From Atherinomorus stipes (Eukaryota; Chordata; Actinopteri; Atheriniformes; Atherinidae), in assembly GCA_023101725.1 (NCBI GenBank), contig JALJCO010003059.1, forward strand, positions 424,363-488,362: a stretch of DNA of 64,000 nt, in the 5' to 3' direction. Below are positions 1-11,100 of the stretch, in pieces (within the stretch, counting starts at the first letter, position 1; the number at the start of each line of letters is the position of its first letter). Position numbers and translations under genes: made by a program. Below the pieces are notes generated by a model. That model saw only the letters and a list, made by a program, of their open reading frames with translations. It did no database searches and was not told the origin of the DNA.

Positions 1-712
1 TGTGTGGATGGTGAACAGAGTCGAGCTAAGACTAAAAGATTCAATTTTAGTGATCTTGATGTTTTTCAATTTCCGAACTATTGTTGTTTGCCGTTCCGTT
101 TGTAGACTTCTGAGAAAGCACCTTGAAGATGAAGTATTTGGTTTACAATCATAACTGTGATGTTTAAATTTGTTAAAGGTGAGGCTTATTGGGTGAGCCA
201 TATTGACCTCCTATCAGGTCGTATACATATCTTGCAGAATGTAAAATAAAAAGACCATGTTCATCTTATCAAATCTTAAAATAGCTGTACTAAGGGATGA
301 AAAACTGTACCGTATTTGTCATGCGAGGCCATGAAATCTTTTACGTAGCTGTATCACTTGGAAAAAATAAAATAAAATTCACAGTGTTTTATTTGACTTG
401 TGTTGATGATGGTTTGTTTAAAGATGCTTCTGAAATTTGTGTCCAGACTCAGGTCTATGTTTCACAGTTTAACTCCACCTTTCTGTGTTAATGATTCCTG
501 AAACGCGACTGGCTGAACTACACCTGCAAACCTGAACAGAGCTTCCAGCATGCTTACAGATGGCTGTAATACCTGATATCTGACCTTCTTTTGAAGGCTG
601 TTAAAAGCAATGATATCACATTTAATTTCTTATTCAGTTGTCCTGTTGCTGCTGATTTGGATAAAGATGTAAACTTCTGCTTTTTTATAAATGTAAGTGA
701 ACAGGTTATTTG
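1..712. other. Unassigned left edge, possibly a 3' UTR
   Basis: No convincing coding frame. AATAAA motifs occur on the plus strand near 245 and 367, so this could be the 3' UTR of a plus-strand gene that lies outside the window. Nothing else identifies it. Confidence 0.2.
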
Positions 713-1338
713 CTAAAGTATTCATCCCCCTTTAGAAAATGTTTTCTTTTAATAATTTGATTTGCACAACATACCAACAGCCGTGCAGATACATTGTGAA
801 TTAAACAATAAATTGGGAAGCAAAAAAGAAATGATGAAAAATCAAATAATACTTATTTGAAGTCAATTCTTTGTGTTTCTACATTTTGTAGTAGTTACAG
901 CTGCTTGTCTCCGAGTACGTCTCTAGAATGACGGCAATCTTTCATTCATGCCTCAGATATTCAGATATTCAGCTCTGGACATTAACGAGGCCATCCCAAC
1001 ACATTTAAACTCCTCTACTGTTGCTTTGGGAACATACTTGGGGTCATTTTCCTGCTGGAAGGTACACCTCTGTCCCAGCTTCAAATCCTTTCTAGCGTTT
1101 CCTCATTAAAGTCCCTGTATCATCCATCATTTCTTTGATTTAGACTAGTTTCACAGGCTCTGCTGATTAAATGATCCCCACACATCAAATCAAATCAAAC
1201 TTTATTTATAAAGTGCTTTTCCTGCCAAAGGCAACCCAAAGTGCTTTTCAAGAAAATAAAAACAAACACATTTTTAAAATAAAAACAGCCCTTCACACAC
1301 CCAAGCACAAAACACAGCACACAAAACTATAAACATTT

Positions 1339-1372
<34 letters not shown>

Positions 1373-2166
1373 CACACCCACCCACACCAAGACTAATAAA
1401 CATCTGGCTTGACCTACTGTGAGGAAGCGATATCTTGGGGATCCGTTCACTCCAGAAGCCAGACACGGTCCTAGAGGGCGCTCCTGCAGGAGCCAACCAG
1501 ATCAGGGCACGCCGGGGTCCACACCACAGTGATAGGGCTGCAGTGCGGGGCCCCAGCCACCAGGACAAGGGCAGCCCCCCACCAGCTCCCTCCAGACCAT
1601 GTAGGCAAAGCTCCCACAGTGAAGGATCCCCATGAGGAAACACTGGTGTTAAAATGTTAAAACAGATAAGACATGATGCGTCCACCACCATGCTTCACTA
1701 CAAGGATGGTTTTCTCGGGCTGATGTGTTGGATTGTGCTAGAAATGGTTCCTTCATGGCCGATAATTTAATTGTAGTCTCATTTGACCAGAGGACCTTCT
1801 TCCAGATGTTTGTGATATCTCCCACATACATTTAGTCAAACTCTAAAGCCCTTTCTTGTTTTTTCAGCATCCATAAAGCCCAGCTCTGTGACATGTAGCT
1901 TAAACTGATCCTACCAACAGAATCGTGAGCTCTTTAGCTTCCTTGGGGTAACGGAAGCTGGAGATGAAAGGATCCTTGCCTGTTCTCTGAGTTTTGGTGG
2001 GCAGTTTTCTCTAAGCAGGTTTGTTAGTGCCATATTTTTTCCATTTTCTGAAGATGGATTTAATGGTTTTCCATTAATTTTTTAAAGTTTCAGACACCAT
2101 CCAATAATCCAACTCTGGTTTGCACTTTACATTTTTGACCTGTTTGGAGAGCTGTTTTGTCTTCAT
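713..2166 (-). pseudogene. Tc1-like transposon with decayed transposase, left part
   Basis: The plus strand starts with the AGTATTCATCCCCCTTT end typical of a Tc1-like family. On the minus strand, recognisable DDE transposase blocks remain in order: PPKLREQAR near 2000-1960, KVLWSNETTIKL near 1800-1760 (the usual WSDET, with the catalytic Asp now Asn), SEAWWW near 1690 (usual KHGGG), and FQQENDPKYVPKAT near 1060-1010 (usual QQDNDPKH, Asp now Glu). Stops and shifts interrupt it and a retroelement tail splits it at about 1180-1650, so it is dead. The remainder continues at 3430, past an inserted hAT MITE. Confidence 0.7.
1180..1650 (-). repeat. Non-LTR retroelement 3' end with (TTTGA)n tail
   Basis: On the minus strand the sequence ends AGCACTTTATAAATAAAG then TTTGATTTGATTTG, the 3' tail of a common teleost non-LTR element. 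A CA microsatellite (1339-1370) and a GC-rich stretch lie inside. It interrupts the Tc1-like transposase. Confidence 0.5.
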
Positions 2167-2279
2167 GGGGCAGGGGTGTCCAAAGTTGGTCCTCGAGGGC
2201 TGCTGTCTTGCAGATTTTGAATGTTGCTGCAGCACACCCGATTCATATTAATAGGTTAGCATGCTTGGGTAGAACTTAA

Positions 2280-3160
2280 AGGAATAGTACATCCAAAGAA
2301 TGACGTGCACTCATTTTCTACTCACCATCATGCTGAGCAAGACTGTGGAGCTTTTTTTTAATATCTCAAATGCAGCCGGAGATCGGGGGGGGGGGTGTTA
2401 TCCCTCAACTTTCATATAATGGAGTTCAGTGGCGACTGAACCAAAAAGGTCCATAAAAGTCCACAAAAACTTGGCAATATTCCTCCATACTGCTCGTCCA
2501 ATGTAATCCAAGTGTCCTGAGTGGGTAGTGTCCATAATTTTCTCTAAACAACATCATTTAGTATATTTTTATAGCCTGAACAGTACTTCATTGCCATTTC
2601 TATATGTGCGTTCGTGCGCGTTCACGACACAATGGAAGCTGTTGCATTCAGCGCCTACTCTGCCGATAATGCAAGAGTAGAAGAAGAAATTTGCTGTTTA
2701 CATTGTGCTAAGAGCAAACAAGCTGCAGACAAACTGGGACAAACACAAGAGGGGTTGGCTATTGATTTAAAACAAAGAATGAAAGAAAAAGAAAACGTGA
2801 GGCTTCCGTAGTGTCGTGAACTTGCAAGGACGCGCTTCACGGCAGCTACATGTTGTACTGTTTAAGCTATAAAAATATGCTAAATGATGCCGTTTCAAGT
2901 AAATTATGGATGCTATCCACTCAGGACACTTGAATTACATTGTATGAGCAGTATGGAGAAATACTGCCAAGTTTTTGTGGACTTTTATGGACCTTTTTGG
3001 ATCGGCGCCGGTGAACTCCATTATATGAAAGTTGGGAGAAAACTAAAACCTGTCCGATCTCCGGTTGCATTTGAGATATCAAAAAAGTGCTCCACAGTCT
3101 CGCTCAGCATGAGGGTGAGTAGAAAATGAAGGACCATCATTCTGTGGGTGTACTATTCCT
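2280..3160. mobile_element. TTAA-flanked foldback element
   Basis: Inverted ends AGGAATAGTAC and GTACTATTCCT are directly flanked by TTAA (2276-2279 and 3161-3164), as in piggyBac-type insertions. The arms (about 2280-2540 and 2900-3160) are long inverted copies sharing GGTCCATAAAAGTCCA and CACTCATTTTCTACTCACC-type blocks. There is no transposase. Confidence 0.65.
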
Positions 3161-3272
3161 TTAACTAACAAGCCTTCAAGGAGAGCTATCTGATTTTAAT
3201 CAGATGTGTTGGAGCAGGGAAACATCTAAAACCTGCAGGACTGCAGGTCTCGAGGATTGAAGCTGGACACTA

Positions 3273-3402
3273 GTGTTGTAGTCAAGAACACACCACCAAC
3301 AAGACATTACCGAGATAAGACCAAGATGTTTCAGGGACCAGGGACCAAGACATTGTACAAGACTGGGTAATGTCTTGGTGATGTGCTCTTTACTACAACA
3401 CA
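3273..3402. mobile_element. Small palindromic MITE
   Basis: TGTTGTAGTCAAGAACACA at the left is mirrored by TGTGCTCTTTACTACAACA at the right. GGACACT is repeated on both flanks, consistent with a target duplication inside the end of the hAT MITE. Confidence 0.55.
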
Positions 3403-3429
3403 AGGACACTGCTGTCATAGGGTCTTCAT

Positions 3430-4459
3430 CAGGACTTCTTGGTCACTTGCTTGGTGGTGCTTCTAGATTAGTGGTGTAGCAAACGTTTGGGTTAATGCCT
3501 TAAGATATCATTTAAGATGGTTGTTTGGTTATTTTGTGTATAAAATGTAGACAAATTTGGTGCCTTTTTAAAATACTAAAATGATATATAAGTCAACATT
3601 AAGTAGCCTAAACGACAAATGTCTCTAGAAATGATAAAGTGCAGAAACCGGACTAAAAATGAGTGGAAAATGTCGATTTTGAAAGACCTTTAGAGAGCTT
3701 TGAGGCCTTTTGCTCAAAACCACTAAAAAGATTTAAAAAATTGAATAAAAAAGAAAAGGGATGGATCTTTGACACAGACATGAGGTCGGCATACATTGCT
3801 TCTGTTTGTGTCACAGTCGTGCACTCTGCCAGCTTCTACAACCACTTTGTTCATCTGTAATCATTTGAGCCACCTTGACCCGTGAGCATCAGGCGACAGC
3901 GTTTCTCCCTGTAACTTTATTCTCTTTACATGAACAGTTGGTGGACAGCCTTATGCTAACATCTAATAACGGCAGCTGTTATCTGACCTGTGCAGGACTC
4001 TTATCAAATGTGCTGCTTTTCTGTTTACAGTAGGCACCTCAGCTCGATAGGTAGTACCAAAATATAAAGAATTACCCAGATTAATGCCTTGCTGGAGGGC
4101 AAGCTGTTTAACTTCATTCTAGACACTGATCTGTGTTTTAATCTTTTTTTAACACAGAACATAAGACAAAAATATTATTTGGTTTTAATATATTTGTTGA
4201 AGTGGAACAATAACAGCTGAAATCACAGTGAGATGAGGCTTTTTTTTTGGCATTCTGATATTCACAACATTTCAGTTAGTATCTCATCTGTTCACTGTTC
4301 TGAATGTAATGCTTGTTTTACATTATGAACACATTCATACAATGATTTCACTCGAGACTAGCAGCAGAATAAATCTGTAAAAATCTGATCCTGAACCATA
4401 TCAGTAATATAAACTTACACAGTCAAAAGTTTCAGTCCAATCTCAAGCTGTGATTGCAG
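3430..4459. other. Tc1-like remnant then non-coding sequence
   Basis: 3430-3490 (CACTTGCTTGGTGGTGCTTC) continues the Tc1-like element past its insertion. From about 3600 to 4459 I see no gene; a 65-codon open frame at 3663 has no recognisable domain. Confidence 0.4.
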
Positions 4460-5163
4460 TTTATTCAGCGGAATATGACTTTAATCCAGTAGCTAACAAT
4501 TCATGTATTCATCCTGACAATGTTTCTTATCTTACACGCTGTATATACATTTATAGAAACTATCTTTAATGAAGTGAACTTGTAACCAAACACTCTTAAA
4601 ATTTTGCTCAAATTTTTTAACTATAATTTTTATAAACAAAATATAAATAAAAACTTATTTCACAGTATTTTAACAGACATGGTGTGAAAATTAACACAGA
4701 AGCGCATCGCAGGGTAATTTCAGGTTCCAGTCGAACACTCCGCAAGAAATGTTTGACCATCACAGCAAAGTCAATGTGACGCAGTTTAATGCAATGCTGC
4801 TGCTAAAAGGTGCTTAACGATTAAAACCGGTTAAAAGCATGTGACAAAATATGACAACTTATGGCTCACATTCAAGGCCTGAGCTGTTTCTTCCTGCACC
4901 GACTGAAGCCCAGTCGTGTAAGAAAAAACAACAATAAAAGAGTGTATGACAAAAGGTGAATCCCTGTAATAAAGTCCTCAGTGCATGGCACACCAGTATC
5001 AGAGTCCAGGTGAATTCCTGCAGGTGTAAAACTGCACTGCATCGAAGAGCTCTGCAGCAGCATGCGGTGACAGGACAGCTCTGCCTCTGCATCACCAGCA
5101 GCCTCTTGCTGAAGGTAAAAGGTGAATCTCACCTGCTTAGCCCGCAGTTGGCACTGTTACACG
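4460..5163 (-). other. adam8: Probable adam8 3' UTR with poly(A) signals
   Basis: No coding sequence follows the stop. Minus-strand poly(A) signals are ATTAAA at 4785-4790 and AATAAA at 4460-4465, giving a 3' UTR of roughly 400 to 720 nt if unspliced. The true cleavage site cannot be read from sequence. Confidence 0.4.
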
Positions 5164-5196
5164 TCAGACCTTTGGAGGAGGTACTGGTCTCAGAGC
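5164..5196 (-). CDS. adam8: adam8 last coding exon: [10 protein letters not shown] and stop
   Basis: After a CCCCTAG acceptor, 33 nt encode ten residues ([10 protein letters not shown]) and TGA. The extra RPVPPPK motif continues the proline-rich tail. A good donor (CAG/GTGAGA at 5132) lies 31 nt past the stop, so the 3' UTR may itself be spliced. Confidence 0.8.
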   Translation of the reverse strand, partial: ALRPVPPPKV

Positions 5197-8041
5197 CTAG
5201 GGGACAAAAAACCCAGCACAAATATCAGTTATTCATCCCATCCACCACAGACATGTTTAGCTCTGTGTTTGGGTTTATAATACAGAATTTTGCAGAACTA
5301 ACCGGCTTCCTAAATTTTAACCTTAAACTGTTTAATTATAAGTAGTTCAAATGCAACATATAAAATGTTTAAACTAGGGATGTCCGATATTATTGGCCTA
5401 TGGATATTATCGCCCAATATCAGCATTAAAATGTAAATCGGAAAATATCTGTATAATTTTTTTGGGACTGATATTTTTTATAAAGAAATCTCGCGAGATC
5501 TCGTTCTGTTACAAAATGCTGTGATATCATTTTCCATCAGCGGTCCAGCATGTAGAAAAGTCCCTGTTATTCTGGAACAACTTCATATCCCAGCATTCCT
5601 TTCAGTCATGTGACTACGGTGCAGCTGCTACAGACAGACTTGCTTTGAAGCTGCTTATCATATGTCTGGTTTTAAGTTTTTGGTTTAGTTACCAGGTTGT
5701 CAGAAACATTAGAATTAGTCACATGTTGGCTAATACCTGCTGGTATCTGATATCTGGGAGCCAGATGTCCAAAATGAACTCCTCAGGCTGAGTTAAGGCT
5801 GTTTTGGGATCTTTGCTCTTAGAACAGAATATTTATTCTGTTTGTTTTTTTGTTTTTTTCAAAATATGAGACATACAACCTCACAAACGTCCGTCGGTAT
5901 TGAAAATTAACAGTTGGACAATATTGGATATTAGATATCAGTAAAAAAAAAAAAAAAAAGCCAATATCGAGCATCCCTAGTTAAAATGAGAATTTCATTG
6001 CTAATATATGTTCATTTTGAATTTAAAGTCAATTTATATGTCTCAGATTTTATGCATGACCATGTTTACCACTGAGTTGTCTGGTTAATTTCTCCAGAAA
6101 TGATGGAAATTGAGTTTTTAAAGTGAAATTCTTTCCCATTGTTACTTGATATAAACAGTTCAGAGTTTCTTGTGTTTTATTATGCTTTTTGTGAGGAACA
6201 GGCCGGCACACAGCATCTCAACTTATATGAGAGGCATGTTGCAGCTTTGAGTCGGTGCTGCGTTTACAGCTTGTACTGCCCTCTAGTGGTCAGTATAATT
6301 TTTATCCTTTACAGTTTGCACAGAACCTCAATCTATATTTGATTGTTAAAAATTGAACCACAATCAATTTAAGGAAAACATTTTTGTTTGTTGCAGTTTT
6401 CTTGCTGCTGAGTTGCATGACAGTGAGAGGCTGATAAGTTCCTTGTCGAGCTGGTTACCTGACGTGCAGCTATGTAGTTCTGAGCCGGGGGTTTAGGTCT
6501 GTTCCCTGCTGGAGGGGGTGGAGGCGGAGCTCCTTTGGGCTTCGGTCTTGGAGCCTAAAATATCAGCCAGCATTAGGTAGTGTAATGAACGGCTGATATG
6601 CTTTGACTTGGTGCATTGCTGCATATTACCTGTCTGACGGGCATGGGCTGACCAATTGCCGGCTTTTTGTTGATGTGAGGAGCTGAACTGCTTACAGCTG
6701 GCTGCTTCCTCTGTGTCTGTGTACTGTCATTTAAAGAAAACACAATTCAGCATGATACCCAAACCTTACAAACATTCTGAAATCACTCTTATTAGATGAA
6801 AAATACCTACGTCGGTAACATGGGACTTTGACGTTTTTTCCATATGAATCCCACAGCACCAAAAATGACGCCCAAGACCACGAGAATAACGGCAAAAGAG
6901 ATGGCGACTGCAGCTCCTGTAACAATCAAAGACAAATGAGTTTATTCAGGATGCAGCATTGTTTTCATTTCACTGTTTGCTATGAACACCTGCTGATGGA
7001 TCTTACCTGTAGACAGGGAGCTGAAATCTTCATCCGCTGAATCACAGTTAGGAGGCAACCAGCCCGGCTCACACTGACATTCACTTCTGTGATTGCACAT
7101 CTGTGGAACGCACAGATGTTAGCAGCTGTTTGGTAACATATGTATCACTAAACTATAGTGGAACTATTATACTCAAACTTGAAAGATTTTAAAGGTGATA
7201 GCTACAAGTTTAGTTCCTCCCCGCCAGTCGGTGGCGCACACACTGACTTGCTAGATTAGCATTAGCGAGATTACGGATCCAGCTAACTGTTAATCAGCAT
7301 TAGCACTTATTTTCATTTATTTTATTTCTAATTGAAATTAAAAGCAAGCGCTCACATTTGTTGCACAATAAAAAGATTGTAGTTCGAAAAGTAGTTTTGT
7401 AAGAAATTTAGAAAAATCAATCCAGTCCAAAACACTTAAAGTTAAATGTTTAGCAACCTCTGCGGGGCTTTTGAGCCCTATGGCTTTCTTCACCCTTATC
7501 CTGCTTTGCTTTTTGTCCTTTAGTGTAGGTATTGGTGGCATGGTAATAATATGTAAATATATATTTTGGACCCATCAAAATTGATGAAAACAATTACCTA
7601 AAGGCTACGAGGACAGTTAGCAATAGCTAACTCTGGTAGCCTACAAGACATCTCTTCTTTTTAAGATAAATCTATGTTGTACAATGTCCTTGCAAAATAA
7701 ACTAATGAACTAACTAAATAACTATAAAAAATGTTTTTAGTAAAATTAATGCTTTTTTCTGAACCCCTCTAAATGTTCTATGGATGTACAATTTTTAAAA
7801 AATGAACTTTTTTGATGAAAAAGTTGTAGCTATATTACTGCAAAACTCAAACTTACCAAATATATATTTTTTAAATTTCTAGTCAAATTATCTCATCACA
7901 CTCAATATAAGAAAAAATCACATTTCAGTGAGATATTGGAACTTGTTTTAAGAAAATGCATCTTATTTTAAGAAATCTAATCAAGAAATTTTAATTTTTC
8001 TATTGGCAGATTAGTTTCTGCTTATTACTAGCAAAAAGAAT

Positions 8042-8112
<71 letters not shown>

Positions 8113-11100
8113 ATATATACTAATTTTAAGAGTGGCCAGGATTTTTTTTTATTTATTTTTTTGTTGTTGTTGTTGCTTGTAATAAGCAAAAGAATTATGC
8201 CAATAGAACAAGTGAAATTTTCTTGATAAGATTTCTTGAAATGAGATGCATTGTCTTAAAACAAGCTCCTGTATCTCACTGAAATGTTTCTTTTTAAGTA
8301 ATTACATATTACATTGAGTGTGATTAGATATTCTGACTAGAAATTCGAAAAATATACTTGGTAAGGTTTTAGTTTTTGTAGTGGTACAGTATGACCTTTA
8401 ATATTTTGTTTTCTATCATGATTACCAGATTGATTTATAATGAAAATGCATTCATCGGCATGTACTTACAGCATGGCCTGGGCATTTTGCTGAACAGTTC
8501 ACGTTTCTGTACGCTGTCTCCAGAGTCATACACTGATTCTGGCTGCACACCTTGAGAAAAACACAAGAATTACTGACAAACACTGAGAACTAAAAGCAAG
8601 GATTTGATTTGGACGAGCAAGGCTGCTACATTTCTAAAGTACCTTTCCGTCTCCACATTTACTCCCGTCATCCACCTGGCCGTAGTCTTTGGTATAGTCA
8701 TCAAAGAAAGCTGCTTTGCAATCCCCAATCCTGAGCATGCGGCCGTAGTTTGGGTTGTCGTTACCATGGTGACAGAACAACTTCCCACATAAAAGATCCC
8801 TGCACGGTAAAGACCAGGTTTGTGTTAACTGCAGTTGTTCCACATCACTGCTGAGTAACAGTCACTTTGCTCTGCTGAACTCACACATCCTGGCAGGGGA
8901 TGAACCGGTCATTGGAGAGCCGTCTGCAGAAACCGAAGTTGGATCCTCTGGTGTTCTGCTTGTAGCAGGACTGGCGGGCCTCTATGGCACCTGAACGCAG
9001 GTGGGGATCACATGACGTAAGAACCAGCTATGTGGATCAGAGCAGTTAGTTTATAAAATATAAAAGCAGAACACTTACCGTATCCATAGAGTCTGATGCA
9101 CTGGTTCGCCCTCTGTGGACACTGGCCGTTGTAACAGTATCCCAGTCCTCCGTCACACGGGAGCCCGTTTACAGCAAACACATCCTCGGGGCAGGTGGCG
9201 CTCTTCCCGTCGCAGTGCTCTGCCAGATCGCAGCCGTTCTGCTTGCTGCGGCATTCCCTGGAGCGAGGCGAGATCTGTGTGGAGCAAGTCCCACCTCATT
9301 ACAAATAACGCCATGAATAACTTGCTACATGTTAAGTTATTGATGCTTCACAAGAAAAAGTGTGAATGGAACATTATAAACAAATCTGACTGTGTAAATA
9401 TGGTTATATAAATGCTATAACTCTCTTTCATTTAATTATAGCATTTTACAGGCAAGTTAACATACTTTGCATTGAGAAGTAGCAATAGCTTCAGGTAAAT
9501 ATTTCCTTTTCTTTCTTATAAGTCACTTCACAACATTTGCAACCCTAAATCAGGAAAAAGTTCAGTGTAGCGGTTTCTACATTTACTAAGATCTATTCTG
9601 GCTGCTGTCTCAGCCGTAACGCCGCTATTCAAAAACATCACGCTTGTCTTTCACCCCACACCTGTGCACCCCCATTTTACCTTCCACACCCACAGAACAA
9701 CTAGCCCTTACACATCAGGACACTGGAACCATCACAGTATTAATACACAGCAAGCCAGATGTTTTTTTGTTTGTTTGTTTGTTTGTTTGTTTTCTAAAGT
9801 TGTCTCAGGGTTTTCAGTAGTTAATTAAACGTGACATTGGCAATTTGAGTAAATTTGAGCAGATTTACCTACTTTTAAAAGTGAGAATCTTTTTTTGAAC
9901 ATAGGCTAGAGCTATTTATGCTTATTTTTGTCATATGCCCCATCTAATATAATAGTTCTAATAAAAACAGAGCCTATTTTATTTGAGTTTTTTAATATGG
10001 GTCAGCTGGATCTTGCATAAAATAGCTAAAGTAAGTCACACCTTGACTCTAGTTTGTGTGATGAAGGATTTGTTATATTTATAATATTTATTTTATATCT
10101 TACTTGTACATTACTCTTAATATTTCATATAATTTTTTGTTTGTCATCTTATTTTACACATTTTTGCCACATTTATGTATACTTTAGTGACTTTTTTAAA
10201 TGTTTTTTTTTTTTCGATTCTGATAACTGATACTGTGCGATATTGTTTTAATTGTCTTTTGTCTCCTGTTGTAATTGCAGCAGAGGAATGACTGGACTTT
10301 CCTAATGTTCTGATTAAGAATTTGAGCAATAGAAACATCTTTCACTTATTTTGTTATAACAAAACATGGCTGTTTGTGAAAAAAACTGTGCAAGCTCTGT
10401 GTGTGTGTGTGTGTATGTGGGTGTGGGGGGCTTGGATGGTGTCTCGCCCAGGAAGTAATTCAGTCAGTGTAGAACCACCATTGCCTATTTTGTCACTTTC
10501 AGATCCAGTTCATCTGCTGTAAAATGCACGTTTTCTTTTGTCTTCCACTTGTCCCATTTCCTCTGATGTTTTAAGGACACACTGCACATCATGCTGAGAT
10601 ATGCCGAGTTTTAATGTGTTTTGGGAGTCACCTTGTAGGTGATTTTTTTTTTTCTTCCCTTTGGTACTTTTACAGACAAAACTAAAGAAATGGAAAGAGG
10701 GGATGTGTCTTTGTGGCAGGCAAAGAGCTTAAAGGCACAATTCAAAACTGGTTCTTAGCTCAGTTATCTGCTATGTGTCACCACAACTCTGGTTCATCTC
10801 GTGGATTTGATGCCTTTTTTAAACTTTGATGATTTACTTGTCAGTCTTAGCAAACAAAAATCACATTCCTCCAAAATGGTCAGACTGGAAAAAAGCTGCC
10901 AATGTCCAAAAGAAAAACTTCGTAAGAGCTTCAGAAAGTTGAAGAACGATTAGTTTCAAAATGTTACATGAAACTCTGTTTGCTTGGAAGAAAAACATAA
11001 AGAAATTAGGGATGGCGTAACCCTTTTCTCACATGACTGTAATATATATCTCACTATACTAAAAAGGCAACTCTGAACACTTTACACCTCAAAGTTCTTC

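Larger units (their letters stand above)
2167..3421. mobile_element. hAT-type MITE with two internal insertions
   Basis: The ends read GGGGTGTCCAAAG and GAAGCTGGACAC, with the AACACACC/GATTCA core seen in other copies here. Exact 8-base duplications GTCTTCAT lie at 2159-2166 and 3422-3429, supporting a hAT insertion into the Tc1-like element. It is interrupted at 2280-3160 and at about 3273-3402. Confidence 0.6.

Noticed and set aside
1293..1691. 132-codon open frame on the minus strand
   Set aside because: It runs through a CA microsatellite (a VCVCVC stretch) and a retroelement tail inside a dead Tc1; no domain.
3663..3860. 65-codon frame starting MENVDFERPLES
   Set aside because: No domain, no splice context, adjacent to transposon debris; probably chance.
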